Under the pieces are notes generated by a model, which worked only from the letters and a program-made list of their open reading frames with translations, had not been told where the DNA came from and searched no databases. Source: JALHVH01 sp964544265 (GTDB lineage Bacteria; Acidobacteriota; Aminicenantia; Aminicenantales; Saccharicenantaceae). Taken from it: a stretch of 12,912 nucleotides of DNA. This document shows, piece after piece, positions 1 to 7,445 of this stretch. A program made the translations under genes and the position numbers. The number at the start of each line of letters is the position of its first letter. The first letter of the stretch is position 1. The stretch covers positions 1-12,912 of the forward strand of contig CAZJBD010000065.1 in the NCBI GenBank assembly GCA_964544265.1. The letters are read 5' to 3'.

Positions 1-498
1 ATCGCGGTGGCCGGCCTTTACTTCTATCAGAAAAAGGCCATGGACGAAGAACGACAGCTCCTGACCTTAGCCCAGGAGGAAAAGAGCAAGCTCCAAGACG
101 TCAGTTCGAAGCTCATTGAACTCCAAAGGCAGAAAGAATCCTATGATAGAAAAATCGTCCTCATCAATTCGCTCAAGTCCCAGCGGGATTTGGCCGTCAG
201 AATCATGGACGAATTGAGCCGGGTCCTGCCCGAATGGGTCTGGTTGAACGATGTCACTTTCGGAAATAAAAACGTCCAGATCCGAGGCAATGCCCTTTCC
301 AACAACCTGATCGCGGATTATATCTCCAGCCTTGAAAACAGTCCGTATTTTGAAAATGTCAACCTGATTGCCTCAACCCAGAGGACTCAGGGAAACGACC
401 AGTTCCTTGAATTCTCCCTGACCGCAGGGGTCATCAATCCCAAGGAGATCCCCTCTCCTCCTCTCGATAAGGGAGCCCCGCAACGGAGGATCCCATGA
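1..498 (+). CDS. pilN: PilN, type IV pilus inner-membrane alignment protein (5' partial)
   Basis: The reading frame is open from base 1, so the true start and the short cytoplasmic N-terminal peptide that binds PilM lie upstream of the window; 165 residues are visible. The first nine or so residues (IAVAGLYFY) look like the end of the single membrane helix. They are followed by a charged coiled coil (about residues 12-60) and then the compact periplasmic domain (about 70-145) with the PilN-like stretch around LPEWVWLNDVTF. In T4P systems PilN pairs with PilO and links cytoplasmic PilM to PilP and PilQ; that role is inferred from the family and from pilO, pilP and pilQ directly downstream. The stop overlaps the pilO start as ATGA. 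The C-terminal 15 residues, rich in Pro and Arg, look unlike the rest and are coded by a stretch that also carries the pilO ribosome binding site. Confidence 0.88.
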   Translation: MAVAGLYFYQKKAMDEERQLLTLAQEEKSKLQDVSSKLIELQRQKESYDRKIVLINSLKSQRDLAVRIMDELSRVLPEWVWLNDVTFGNKNVQIRGNALSNNLIADYISSLENSPYFENVNLIASTQRTQGNDQFLEFSLTAGVINPKEIPSPPLDKGAPQRRIP

Positions 499-1070
499 AA
501 ACCTGGCCATGGTACGGTTCCCTTGTTTTGGCCCTCATCATCTTTGCCCTCATCTTCTTCGTCTACTTCAAGCCCAAAAACCAAGAGCTCAAGGACCTGA
601 GGGCGGAGCGGGAAAAAGTCGAACAAGAAGTCCAGCAGCTCAGGATCAAGAAAGAACAGTTGGTCAAAATCGAAGCCGAGTTGGTCAACCTGAAAGCGAC
701 CCTCAAGGAGCTCGAGGTCATCATCCCTCAGAAAAAGGAAATATCCGAGATCCTTCGAAGGATCCAGCAGCTGGCCTTCGACGCACGGCTGGACATCCTC
801 AAGTTCGCTCCCGGCGGCGAAATCAAAAGGGAATTCTTCGCGGAATGGCCTATCCCCATCGAGGTTTCGGGGACTTATCACAACCTGGCTACGTTCTTCG
901 ACAGGCTCAGTCTCTTCGACCGGATATTCAACGTCGAATCCTTCGGCATCCGGAGCGTTCAAAATCAAACGGACGCCCTGACCATCACCTCCGGTTTCAC
1001 CGCCAAGACCTACTTCTTCATCGAAGAGCCCGCGGCCCCTCCGGCCGCCCAGACCAAAAGGGGAGGATGA
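495..1070 (+). CDS. pilO: PilO, type IV pilus inner-membrane alignment protein
   Basis: The protein has 191 residues. A short cytoplasmic start is followed by one membrane helix (about residues 7-25), a long charged coiled coil (about 27-75, rich in Lys/Glu heptads) and a periplasmic ferredoxin-like domain (about 80-178). The segment around VSGTYHNLATFFDRLS is the typical PilO stretch. The C-terminal tail is Ala/Pro-rich. PilO forms a heterodimer with PilN in the inner membrane and helps hold PilP beneath the secretin; this is family knowledge. The ATG overlaps the pilN stop (ATGA), and GGAGG at 485-489 sits five bases upstream, so the start is well supported and translation is probably coupled to pilN. 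The stop at 1068-1070 lies just before the pilP start. Size and domain order are normal for the family. Confidence 0.92.
   Translation: MKTWPWYGSLVLALIIFALIFFVYFKPKNQELKDLRAEREKVEQEVQQLRIKKEQLVKIEAELVNLKATLKELEVIIPQKKEISEILRRIQQLAFDARLDILKFAPGGEIKREFFAEWPIPIEVSGTYHNLATFFDRLSLFDRIFNVESFGIRSVQNQTDALTITSGFTAKTYFFIEEPAAPPAAQTKRGG
1060..1066 (+). promoter_or_regulatory. Shine-Dalgarno sequence that decides the pilP start
   Basis: GGGGAGG ends at 1066. It abuts the in-frame ATG at 1067, which would leave no spacer, but lies six bases before the ATG at 1073. The second ATG is therefore the better start for pilP. Confidence 0.7.
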
Positions 1071-1072
1071 CG

Positions 1073-1528
1073 ATGAAAAAATCCTTGATCTTTCTCATCG
1101 CGGTGGGTCTTCTCTTTGCGGGGAGCCCTGTTTTTCCCGGCCAGGAACGAGGGAGCCAACCCGAAAAGAACGTCCCGAAAATCTCTTCTGCAAGAAGCAC
1201 ATACAATCCGGCCGGGAGGCGCGACCCCTTCAAGAACCTTTTAGCAGGGAAAAACATCAAGGAAAAAACCGCCGCGGGAGGGATTCCCCAGATCTCCATC
1301 GACGATACCAACCTCGTCGGCATCGTCAAGTCTAAACAGAAGCTCACGGCCATCGTGGTTGGTCCTCAAGGATTCCCTTATTTCGTCAATGTCGGGGATA
1401 AATTCTCAGATGGATACGTCCTTTCCATCAGTGATTTTCAGGTCGTCTTCAGGAAGACCAACGAACGCGGGGTCCCTTTAATGAGGCCTAGGGATATCAT
1501 CAAAGAAATCAACCCGGAGGAGCGTTAA
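1073..1528 (+). CDS. pilP: PilP, type IV pilus assembly protein (periplasmic linker)
   Basis: The protein has 151 residues. A basic-hydrophobic signal sequence (about residues 1-22) leads into a flexible region that contains the PilP hallmark YNPAGRRDPF (44-53), followed by a small beta domain (about 70-140) with LVGIV, VNVGDKF and VVFRK. In the family this domain binds the N-terminal part of the PilQ secretin, and the flexible region contacts PilN/PilO. The start at 1073 is chosen because of its spacing from GGGGAGG; an in-frame ATG at 1067 adds only Met-Thr. PilP is a lipoprotein in the well-studied proteobacterial systems, but no cysteine is present at the end of this signal sequence, so this one is probably a soluble periplasmic protein or stays anchored by its N-terminal helix. 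The stop is one base before the pilQ ATG. Confidence 0.9.
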   Translation: MKKSLIFLIAVGLLFAGSPVFPGQERGSQPEKNVPKISSARSTYNPAGRRDPFKNLLAGKNIKEKTAAGGIPQISIDDTNLVGIVKSKQKLTAIVVGPQGFPYFVNVGDKFSDGYVLSISDFQVVFRKTNERGVPLMRPRDIIKEINPEER

Positions 1529-1529
1529 C

Positions 1530-3806
1530 ATGAAAAGGAAACTGCATGTGTCGTCATTGACCTCTCTATGCCTCCTTCTCCTTCTCGCCTCACCCGGGAC
1601 AGGAGAGGATCCCCTGATCAGCATCAATAAGATCGAGATCCAACCGGGAATGCTCACGACCAAGCTCGTTCTCAAGACCGATGCGCTTCTGCCGATCCAG
1701 AGGACATACTATGCCCCCGATCTGCCCCAGACCCTGGTCATTGATGTCAATAGGGCCAAGACCTCTGAGATTCCCGGCATTCTGCCCGCCGATTCCCAGC
1801 TCATCGAAAACATCCAGGTTGACAAAACAGGGGTATCGGGGCTGCGATTCTCCATGCGTCTGAAAGAGAAGGTCCCCTATAGGATCCTCTCCCGAAACGA
1901 CCGGACTGTGGTCGAACTGAACAGGATCCAGCGGAGCCAGGGAGACTACGTCATCGATCCCCAGACTCAGACTCTGCTTAACAAAAAGCCTGCGGGAGAG
2001 ATCGTCTTGAATAATGTAGACGTCTCAATAAACCCGGACAGGGTCAATATCAAGGCGAGCATGGACGGAGAGGCCGTGTCCCAGGTTTTCGCCCTCGACA
2101 ACCCCTCCCGCTTGGTCGTCGATCTTTTCGACACCATGTTCTCCAGGCCTGCTGCAGTTTATCCGGTATCCAAGCTGGGAGTAGACAAGGTCCGGGTAGG
2201 CCAGTTCCAACTGTCCGATCCCAGGGCCATCACCCGGATGGTTTTCGATCTTAAGGAACCCGGCCTCTACTCAATGGACGAGGTTGGCGGCGACCTCATC
2301 ATCTCCTTCTTTAATCCGCAGGCCGCAGAGGCAGCCCTGAAGCCTCCAATCGAAAGCTCGACGTCTCCAGCCCCCCCTGCGGTCCGAGTCAACGAGCCGA
2401 AGAAAGAGGCCAAGCCGGTGAGCGCGGCGGCTCCGAAGCCTTCGCCGCCCTCTCCCGCTCGTTCTCAGGAAAACCAGGAAGCCGCCGCCGAGAAGGCGCC
2501 ACAACAGGAAGATAAGTACAAACCCAGGACCATCACAACCGAGGAAGAGAAGTATACGGGCGAGCCTATCAGCCTCAAATTCAAGGACGCCGACCTAAGA
2601 GATGTCGTCCTCTACCTGGCCGAGTTCGCCAACCTGAACGTCGTCTTCGATCCCGACGTCCGGGGGACCGTGACCTGCGACCTGACGCTCTTGCCTTGGG
2701 ACCAGGCCCTTGATATCGTGCTCCGTTACAACCGGATGGGAAAGACCATCGAGGGCAACGTCCTGCGGATCGCCCCCATCGGAGTCCTGACCCGAGAAGA
2801 TGAGGATTTAAGGAGGCTCAAAGAGAGCAAGGAACTGGCCGGGCCCATCCAGGTTAAAACGATCACCCTCTCCTATTCCAAGGCCAAGGACATCGCCAGC
2901 CTTCTTAAATCCAAGATCTCGACCCGAGGCGAGATCGTCATCGACGATCGGACCAACACCCTGATCATCTCCGAGGTCAGGGACAAGCTGGACCTGCTCG
3001 AAAAGCTCATATCAGTGCTTGACACCCCGACCCCTCAAGTTTCGATCGAAGCCCGGATCATTGAAGCCACGTCGACATTCATCCGCAACCTGGGGATCCA
3101 GTGGGGCTACAAGGGAGTCGTCGATCCTTTTTATGGAAACCAAACGTCCCTCAAGTTCCCGCAGAAGATCCTTGCGGACGGATCCCTGATCCCCCAAGGC
3201 GAGGTCACCAAAGGGATTTCCGGTCCCCTGGGGGGATATGCGGTCAACCTCCCCGCCCCCGCTTTCAATACGGCGGTCGGCTTTTCCTTCGCCAACATCC
3301 TGGACACGTTCAGGTTGGACGTGGCGCTTTCCGCGATGGAACAAGCGGGGACCGGCCGGATCATCTCCAGCCCTAAAGTAACGACCCAGAACAACCAGCC
3401 CGCTGAGATCATCCAAGGCCGGCAGATCCCGGTCCAGACGGTCGCCAACTTCACGGTCACCACGCGGTACGTGAACGCCGCCCTTGAGCTCAAAGCGACG
3501 CCCCAAATAACGGCCGAAGGGACCATCATCATGTTCGTCGAGCTCCAGAATAACGCGGCCGACTTCGCCAACCTGGTCAACGGCATCCCTCCCATCACGA
3601 CCCAGAGCGCGAAGACGACCGTCATGGTCCCGGACGGAGGAACAACGGTCATCGGGGGGATCTTCCGGACCGAGGATTCCATAACCAAGGACAGCGTACC
3701 CCTCCTCGGCAAAATACCCATTCTGGGAAATCTCTTCCGCTCGTTCGCCAGGACAAAACAGAACAGGGAGCTCCTGATCTTCATCACTCCCAGGATCATT
3801 AAGTAG
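1530..3806 (+). CDS. pilQ: PilQ, type IV pilus outer-membrane secretin
   Basis: This 758-residue secretin forms the multimeric outer-membrane channel through which the pilus fibre passes. The order is: signal peptide (about 1-26); two AMIN domains (about 29-130 and 157-262), which bind peptidoglycan in the family; a Pro/Ala/Lys/Glu-rich linker (about 265-345); an STN/N0 domain (about 347-420, with the stretch LKFKDADLRDVVLYLAE); an N1 secretin-N domain (about 442-500); and the C-terminal secretin domain (about 505-757). The secretin signature VPDGGTTVIGG is at 700-710, followed by VPLLGKIPILGNLF at 723-736, and the chain ends in the usual ELLIFITPRII. GGAGG at 1516-1520 lies nine bases before the ATG. 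Length and domain content are complete for the family. The next gene follows after ten bases. Confidence 0.96.
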   Translation: MKRKLHVSSLTSLCLLLLLASPGTGEDPLISINKIEIQPGMLTTKLVLKTDALLPIQRTYYAPDLPQTLVIDVNRAKTSEIPGILPADSQLIENIQVDKTGVSGLRFSMRLKEKVPYRILSRNDRTVVELNRIQRSQGDYVIDPQTQTLLNKKPAGEIVLNNVDVSINPDRVNIKASMDGEAVSQVFALDNPSRLVVDLFDTMFSRPAAVYPVSKLGVDKVRVGQFQLSDPRAITRMVFDLKEPGLYSMDEVGGDLIISFFNPQAAEAALKPPIESSTSPAPPAVRVNEPKKEAKPVSAAAPKPSPPSPARSQENQEAAAEKAPQQEDKYKPRTITTEEEKYTGEPISLKFKDADLRDVVLYLAEFANLNVVFDPDVRGTVTCDLTLLPWDQALDIVLRYNRMGKTIEGNVLRIAPIGVLTREDEDLRRLKESKELAGPIQVKTITLSYSKAKDIASLLKSKISTRGEIVIDDRTNTLIISEVRDKLDLLEKLISVLDTPTPQVSIEARIIEATSTFIRNLGIQWGYKGVVDPFYGNQTSLKFPQKILADGSLIPQGEVTKGISGPLGGYAVNLPAPAFNTAVGFSFANILDTFRLDVALSAMEQAGTGRIISSPKVTTQNNQPAEIIQGRQIPVQTVANFTVTTRYVNAALELKATPQITAEGTIIMFVELQNNAADFANLVNGIPPITTQSAKTTVMVPDGGTTVIGGIFRTEDSITKDSVPLLGKIPILGNLFRSFARTKQNRELLIFITPRIIK

Positions 3807-3816
3807 GAGAAGATCC

Positions 3817-4416
3817 ATGAGCAAGAAAAAAGCAAAAAGAACGCTCATCATGCTGGCCGTTCTTCCCCTGATCCTTGTGCTCTCTGCTTGCAACCCGCTG
3901 GAAGATAAATCGAAGTCCTCGAGCTTCATCATCATCGAGAGCATCATGGGGACGGACGCAGAAGGAAACAATGCCAATTTCCTCCAGTCTGACGTCCTTA
4001 AATCGGATTCGACCGTCGTGGCGGACATAGCTGAGGCTACGCTGCAGGCCGCCCTTATGGACCCGGACCCCATCCTCGGCACGAGTCAGTATAACGATAT
4101 CATCCTGGACCGTTACATCGTTTCCTATTCCCGGGTCGACGGAAAGAACCAGCAGGGCGTCGACGTTCCCTACGCTTTCGAAGGATCCTTGTCGCAGATC
4201 CTCAGGGTCGGCACCAGCACGACGATCTCCTTCGTTGTCGTCAGGGAAGTCGCCAAACTTGAAGCCCCTCTCATCGACCTCGTTTCCAACCGGGCTGAAG
4301 GCGTTATCGAGGCTGTGGCCAAGATCGAGTTCTACGGCCACGACATGACGAATAACACGGTCACGGCCACGGGTTATTTGACCATCTTTTTTGCCAACTA
4401 CGCCGATTCGGAATGA
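3817..4416 (+). CDS. predicted outer-membrane lipoprotein of unknown function downstream of pilQ
   Basis: The protein has 199 residues. The N-terminus is basic (KKKAKR), followed by a hydrophobic run ending in the lipobox LSAC, with the lipidated Cys at residue 25. The +2 residue is Asn, so by the usual rule it should be sorted to the outer membrane. The mature part is rich in beta-prone sequence and has no membrane helix. Its most distinctive stretch is RVDGKNQQGVDVPYAFEG (106-123), which looks like a conserved turn motif. I do not recognise a named family. AGGAGA at 3805-3810 gives a good ribosome site, and the gene starts ten bases after the pilQ stop, so it is very probably in the pil operon. 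A role as a pilus or secretin accessory (for example secretin assembly or anchoring) is an inference from position only. The stop is 11 bases before the next gene's preferred start. Confidence 0.85.
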   Translation: MSKKKAKRTLIMLAVLPLILVLSACNPLEDKSKSSSFIIIESIMGTDAEGNNANFLQSDVLKSDSTVVADIAEATLQAALMDPDPILGTSQYNDIILDRYIVSYSRVDGKNQQGVDVPYAFEGSLSQILRVGTSTTISFVVVREVAKLEAPLIDLVSNRAEGVIEAVAKIEFYGHDMTNNTVTATGYLTIFFANYADSE

Positions 4417-4427
4417 GGAGGAGGAAC

Positions 4428-5276
4428 ATGAACATCAAAAGAGCTCTGACATTCGGGCTAGGCTTGGCTCTGCTTCTGGCGTCCTCCTCATGCACGAGGG
4501 ACGCCGTCGAGACTCCCTCCCCCGTAGGGCCATCCTCGTTTTCCGTCATTCTGAAGGTCTCCGCCAGTCGCAACGTCATCTACGCGGGTGAGGAGCGGGA
4601 TTTATCGACGATCTCGGCCTCCCTCAAGCGATATGACGGGACCCCGCTGCCGGGCAAGACCGTCTATTTCGAAATCTGTGACGCGACTCATGCCAGAATC
4701 GACATCGGATATTTCGAGGGCATGGAGAAGGTCATCTCCAGGCAGACCGACGGCGGCGGAAACATCAGCTTTATGTATCAAGGACCTCTCAATCAAGAAA
4801 TCGACGCCAACACGGCCGTCTACATCTGGGCCACGGTGGCCTCGGAAGGTAACGAATTCATCGAGGATTTCGCCCAAGTCCATGTCGTCCGGGATTCTTC
4901 GTCTGCCGGCATCCTGGAGATCTCCGCGAATCCCAACGTTGTCTACGCGAGCGCGGGCGGCGAGAAGATGCGGCAATGGTCGACGGTCACCACTTCCCTC
5001 ATGAGCCCCGACGGGACGCCCATCGTCGGCAAAACGATTTACTTCGATATCGGTGACGCGGACCATGTCCCAGTTGAAGTCGGATTTTTCGAAGGGGGGA
5101 CTCTGGTCCTGGCCAAAAAGACGGACTCAGAAGGAATGATCAGCCTCATCTATCACGCGCCGCTCAGAGAAGAGCTCAAGGAAAGCACAACCGTCTATAT
5201 TTGGGCCACGGTGGCCTCGGAAGGCGATGAATTCCTGGAGGATTCCACTAAGATCAAGATCCTATGTGACCGTTAG
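4428..5276 (+). CDS. predicted lipoprotein with two tandem Ig-like (Big_1/invasin-type) repeats
   Basis: The protein has 282 residues from ATG 4428. This start is preferred over the in-frame ATG at 4413 because the purine-rich GAGGAGGAGG directly before it would otherwise be translated as Arg-Arg-Arg. A hydrophobic signal ends in ASSSC with Cys at residue 22, an acceptable though imperfect lipobox; Thr at +2 suggests outer-membrane sorting. The mature protein is essentially two related domains, about 40-155 and 162-280, which share DGTPxxGKTxYFxI, an IGYFEG/VGFFEG step and VYIWATVASEGxEFxED. The pattern of an N-terminal strand, G-K-T-V-x-F and a Gly/Asn turn resembles bacterial Ig-like Big_1 domains, but the family assignment is tentative. 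It is the last gene of the plus-strand block. A surface-exposed or periplasmic structural role with the pilus is inferred, not shown. Confidence 0.83.
   Translation: MNIKRALTFGLGLALLLASSSCTRDAVETPSPVGPSSFSVILKVSASRNVIYAGEERDLSTISASLKRYDGTPLPGKTVYFEICDATHARIDIGYFEGMEKVISRQTDGGGNISFMYQGPLNQEIDANTAVYIWATVASEGNEFIEDFAQVHVVRDSSSAGILEISANPNVVYASAGGEKMRQWSTVTTSLMSPDGTPIVGKTIYFDIGDADHVPVEVGFFEGGTLVLAKKTDSEGMISLIYHAPLREELKESTTVYIWATVASEGDEFLEDSTKIKILCDR
4827..4849 (+). repeat. 23-bp exact direct repeat inside Ig-like lipoprotein gene, copy 1
   Basis: This stretch, coding for WATVASEG in the first Ig-like unit, is identical base for base to 5202-5224 in the second unit. The two copies lie 375 bp (125 codons) apart, in the same frame. 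They mark the internal duplication that created the two domains. Confidence 0.85.
5202..5224 (+). repeat. 23-bp exact direct repeat inside Ig-like lipoprotein gene, copy 2
   Basis: Second copy of the repeat at 4827-4849, coding for the same WATVASEG motif in the second Ig-like unit. Flanking codons are diverged, so only this segment is still identical. Confidence 0.85.
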
Positions 5277-5284
5277 CAGAAGAA

Positions 5285-5322
5285 GGCTCTCTCGTTACCA
5301 GGAGAGTCGGAAGGCTTTTTTT
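5285..5322 (+). terminator. possible weak terminator between convergent operons
   Basis: The segment 5285-5291 (GGCTCTC) can pair with 5302-5308 (GAGAGTC), with one G-T wobble, around a ten-base loop. A run of seven T follows at 5316-5322. The run begins seven bases after the stem, so this is not a textbook intrinsic terminator. The right arm and T run lie inside the 3' end of priA. It is the only candidate terminator I see in the 18-bp gap between the two convergent blocks. Confidence 0.35.
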
Positions 5323-7445
5323 ATCGCGATTTTTTCTATCCCATGACGAAGGGCCTTGTCCAGGTCGTCCCACTCCCGGCCCTTCAGGATGACCTGGACC
5401 TGATAAAGCCCCCGTACCCTGGAGACCGAAGCCAGGGCAGGGCCAAGGACTTCGATCTCCCTCCCGGAGCCTTTCAGACGTGCCGCAAACTCCCGTGACT
5501 TCCTGGCCAGCGACCTGAGGTTCCCTCCCCGGAGAAGGACCTCAGCCAGGTGGGTGAAAGGGGGATAGTTTAGAAGACGCCTGGCCTTGATCTCAGCCTC
5601 ATAGAAGGCGGGGTAATCCCCTTCGACGGCCGCCTGGATGCTGGGGTCCGAAGGGCAGGACGTCTGGACAACGGCCTCAGCCCGCACATCGTCCTCGACA
5701 AAAGAGATCATCTGGATAATCGACCCCGCCACCTTCTGGGAAGCCCGGTAATCGGAGAGTCCGAGCAGGGCCTCGGGAGAGATGATCCCGGCCAGGCGGA
5801 CCCTGGGCATATCAGTCCGGCTGGCCAAAAGACGGGTGCCCAGGAGGACCGGAATCCTCCCCCTTCGGAAGTCCCGGACGATCCTCTCCTGGTCAGCTTC
5901 GCGACCGGCGGCGTCCGAGTCGAAGCTGGCCATATTGACCTTGGGGAAAACGTTCCTAAGCTCCTCCTCCACGGCCTCGATCCCCTTGGCCCTTCGCTCG
6001 ACGAGCGTTCCTCCGCACTCGGGGCATTTCCGGGAAGCCGGCAGGGCGGCGCCGCAATAATGACAGGTCCAGACATTATCCTTTTTATGATAGCTCAACG
6101 CGATGTCGCAGCGCCGGCAGCGGGGGCTATAACCGCAGTGCGGGCACAAGACGAGGGGCGCATAACCCCTCCGGTTGACGAACAGGACGACCGGATCCCC
6201 GCGGACGATGCGCTCGCCGATCTTCTGTTTCAGAACGCCGGAAAGCGCCGTTTTTTCCCCGCGATCATCCACGATCGAGCAGGTAAACTTCCGGCGCTCA
6301 CTCTCCAAGGCGATCACGGTCCCTTTGATCCGGGCCTCATAGAAGGCTTCGACCGAGGGCCACGAAGACCCGAAAACGACCACGGCCTTTTCCTCCTCGG
6401 CTCGAAGCCGGGCGCCTTTCACGACATCATAGAGCTGACCTTCATGTTGGAAATACGACTCGTCGGACTCTTCATCGACGATGATCAGGCGAAGGCCGTG
6501 AAGCGGGGCCAGGAGGGCCGAGCGCGTCCCGACAACCGCGTCCGCCCGGCCCTCGACAAGCTTCCGCCATTCGTCCTCCCGTCGGGTCTTGGAAAGCCGG
6601 CTGTGCAGGACGGCCGGCGGACCTCCCAGGACCTTTCGCATCCGGGCAAGGGCGGCCTCGCCGAGGCCGATCTCAGGCGCCAAGTAAAGGACTTTCCCCC
6701 CTGCTCCGAGAGACCTTCGGACCAGCCGGGCATAGGCCGCCTCACGGGCCTCTCTGGACCCGAAAAGATAGAATGATCCAGGTCCGCCCTCCACGATCCT
6801 CCGCTCGACGGCATTCGTTGCCGACGGCGCAGCCCGGACGAAATCGAATTCGAGCTGGCGCACGATCCCTCCCGAAGCGGCGGAGGACGCCTTTTTCCCC
6901 GGCCCGGAGGAAACCGTCCGCACGGTCAGAACACCATTTGCTTCCAGGCGCGCAAGGAAGGAGGAAAGGCTCTTGACTCCCATTTTTTTTGCTAAGAACG
7001 CCGGACTGAGGGCCTTGCCGGGCGGGAGAAAAGACGCCAATTTCCGTTCTCTTGGCCCCAGGGCCCCCTTATCAAGGGCCTCGCGGCCGGCGGGAGTCCA
7101 GGAAACCTTCTTCCGCTCCCTGGGAACGAGCGTCGGCGGCAGGGCTGCGGCAAGGATCTCCCCCCAGGGAGTGAACGAACGAGCGCTCAATTTCTTCGCG
7201 AAACTCAAAAAATCGGCCGAAAAGGACGGAATTTTGTCCAGGACCCTATGAATGTCCTTGAGCTCAAATCCGCCGGCCGGCGAGCCCTCGGCGACGGCCA
7301 CTACAAAGCCCGTCAGCATTCTGCGTCCGAACGGAGCGGCGACCCGGCATCCGGGCCTGACAAGAGGCAGAAGGACTTCAGGGACTCGGTATTGGAACGA
7401 GCGTTCAACAGGAAGAGGGAAGACGACCTCAGCGAACACGGTCAC
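5295..7445 (-). CDS. priA: PriA-like primosomal protein N' with degenerate helicase motifs
   Basis: The protein has 716 residues, near the usual PriA length. The N-terminal 3'-DNA-binding domain is clear (about 1-105, FPLPVERSFQYRVP and GCRVAAPFG), followed by a winged-helix region (about 115-195). Helicase lobe 1 is recognisable from APEIGLGE and GTRSALLAPL. Eight zinc cysteines are conserved (C434, C437, C443, C446, C461, C464, C474, C477), as is LFVNRRGYAP (421-430). The catalytic motifs are not: the Walker A segment reads GSREAREAAY (229-238) without the Lys-Thr, the DEEH box is DEES (324-327), the SATP motif is SSWP, and the GRAGR motif of lobe 2 is replaced by QMISFVED (578-585). PriA normally reloads the replisome at stalled forks using ATP; this one probably acts structurally or is inactive as a helicase. 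The start is GTG overlapping the upstream stop (GTGA); a second in-frame GTG is at 7439. It is last in the minus-strand operon. Confidence 0.9.
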   Translation of the reverse strand: MTVFAEVVFPLPVERSFQYRVPEVLLPLVRPGCRVAAPFGRRMLTGFVVAVAEGSPAGGFELKDIHRVLDKIPSFSADFLSFAKKLSARSFTPWGEILAAALPPTLVPRERKKVSWTPAGREALDKGALGPRERKLASFLPPGKALSPAFLAKKMGVKSLSSFLARLEANGVLTVRTVSSGPGKKASSAASGGIVRQLEFDFVRAAPSATNAVERRIVEGGPGSFYLFGSREAREAAYARLVRRSLGAGGKVLYLAPEIGLGEAALARMRKVLGGPPAVLHSRLSKTRREDEWRKLVEGRADAVVGTRSALLAPLHGLRLIIVDEESDESYFQHEGQLYDVVKGARLRAEEEKAVVVFGSSWPSVEAFYEARIKGTVIALESERRKFTCSIVDDRGEKTALSGVLKQKIGERIVRGDPVVLFVNRRGYAPLVLCPHCGYSPRCRRCDIALSYHKKDNVWTCHYCGAALPASRKCPECGGTLVERRAKGIEAVEEELRNVFPKVNMASFDSDAAGREADQERIVRDFRRGRIPVLLGTRLLASRTDMPRVRLAGIISPEALLGLSDYRASQKVAGSIIQMISFVEDDVRAEAVVQTSCPSDPSIQAAVEGDYPAFYEAEIKARRLLNYPPFTHLAEVLLRGGNLRSLARKSREFAARLKGSGREIEVLGPALASVSRVRGLYQVQVILKGREWDDLDKALRHGIEKIAIKKAFRLSW

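Noticed and set aside
509..1066. Long upstream extension of the pilP frame through pilO
   Set aside because: The extension is a Pro/Arg/Gln/His-rich shadow of pilO. PilP has its own start, signal sequence and ribosome site at 1060-1073.
3012..4082. Long minus-strand open frame (about 356 codons) opposite pilQ and the first lipoprotein gene
   Set aside because: Its translation is low-complexity, rich in Arg, Asp and Gly, with no recognisable domain. It lies fully antisense to a well-supported secretin gene, as expected from the GC-rich codon pattern.
5708..6770. Frameshift or sequencing error as the explanation for the missing PriA motifs
   Set aside because: The frame is continuous, motif spacing matches PriA, and conserved segments (zinc cysteines, NRRGYAP, the LNYPPFTHLAEVLLRG stretch) flank each altered motif. 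The changes are in-frame substitutions.
6060..6776. Plus-strand open frame of 238 codons opposite priA
   Set aside because: It is antisense to a clear PriA gene and shows no domain, signal peptide or ribosome site.
7060..7085. Inverted-repeat-like stretch (CCCTTATCAAGGG) inside priA
   Set aside because: It is short, lies within coding sequence for ALDKGAL, and has no T run or repeat partner, so it is probably chance.
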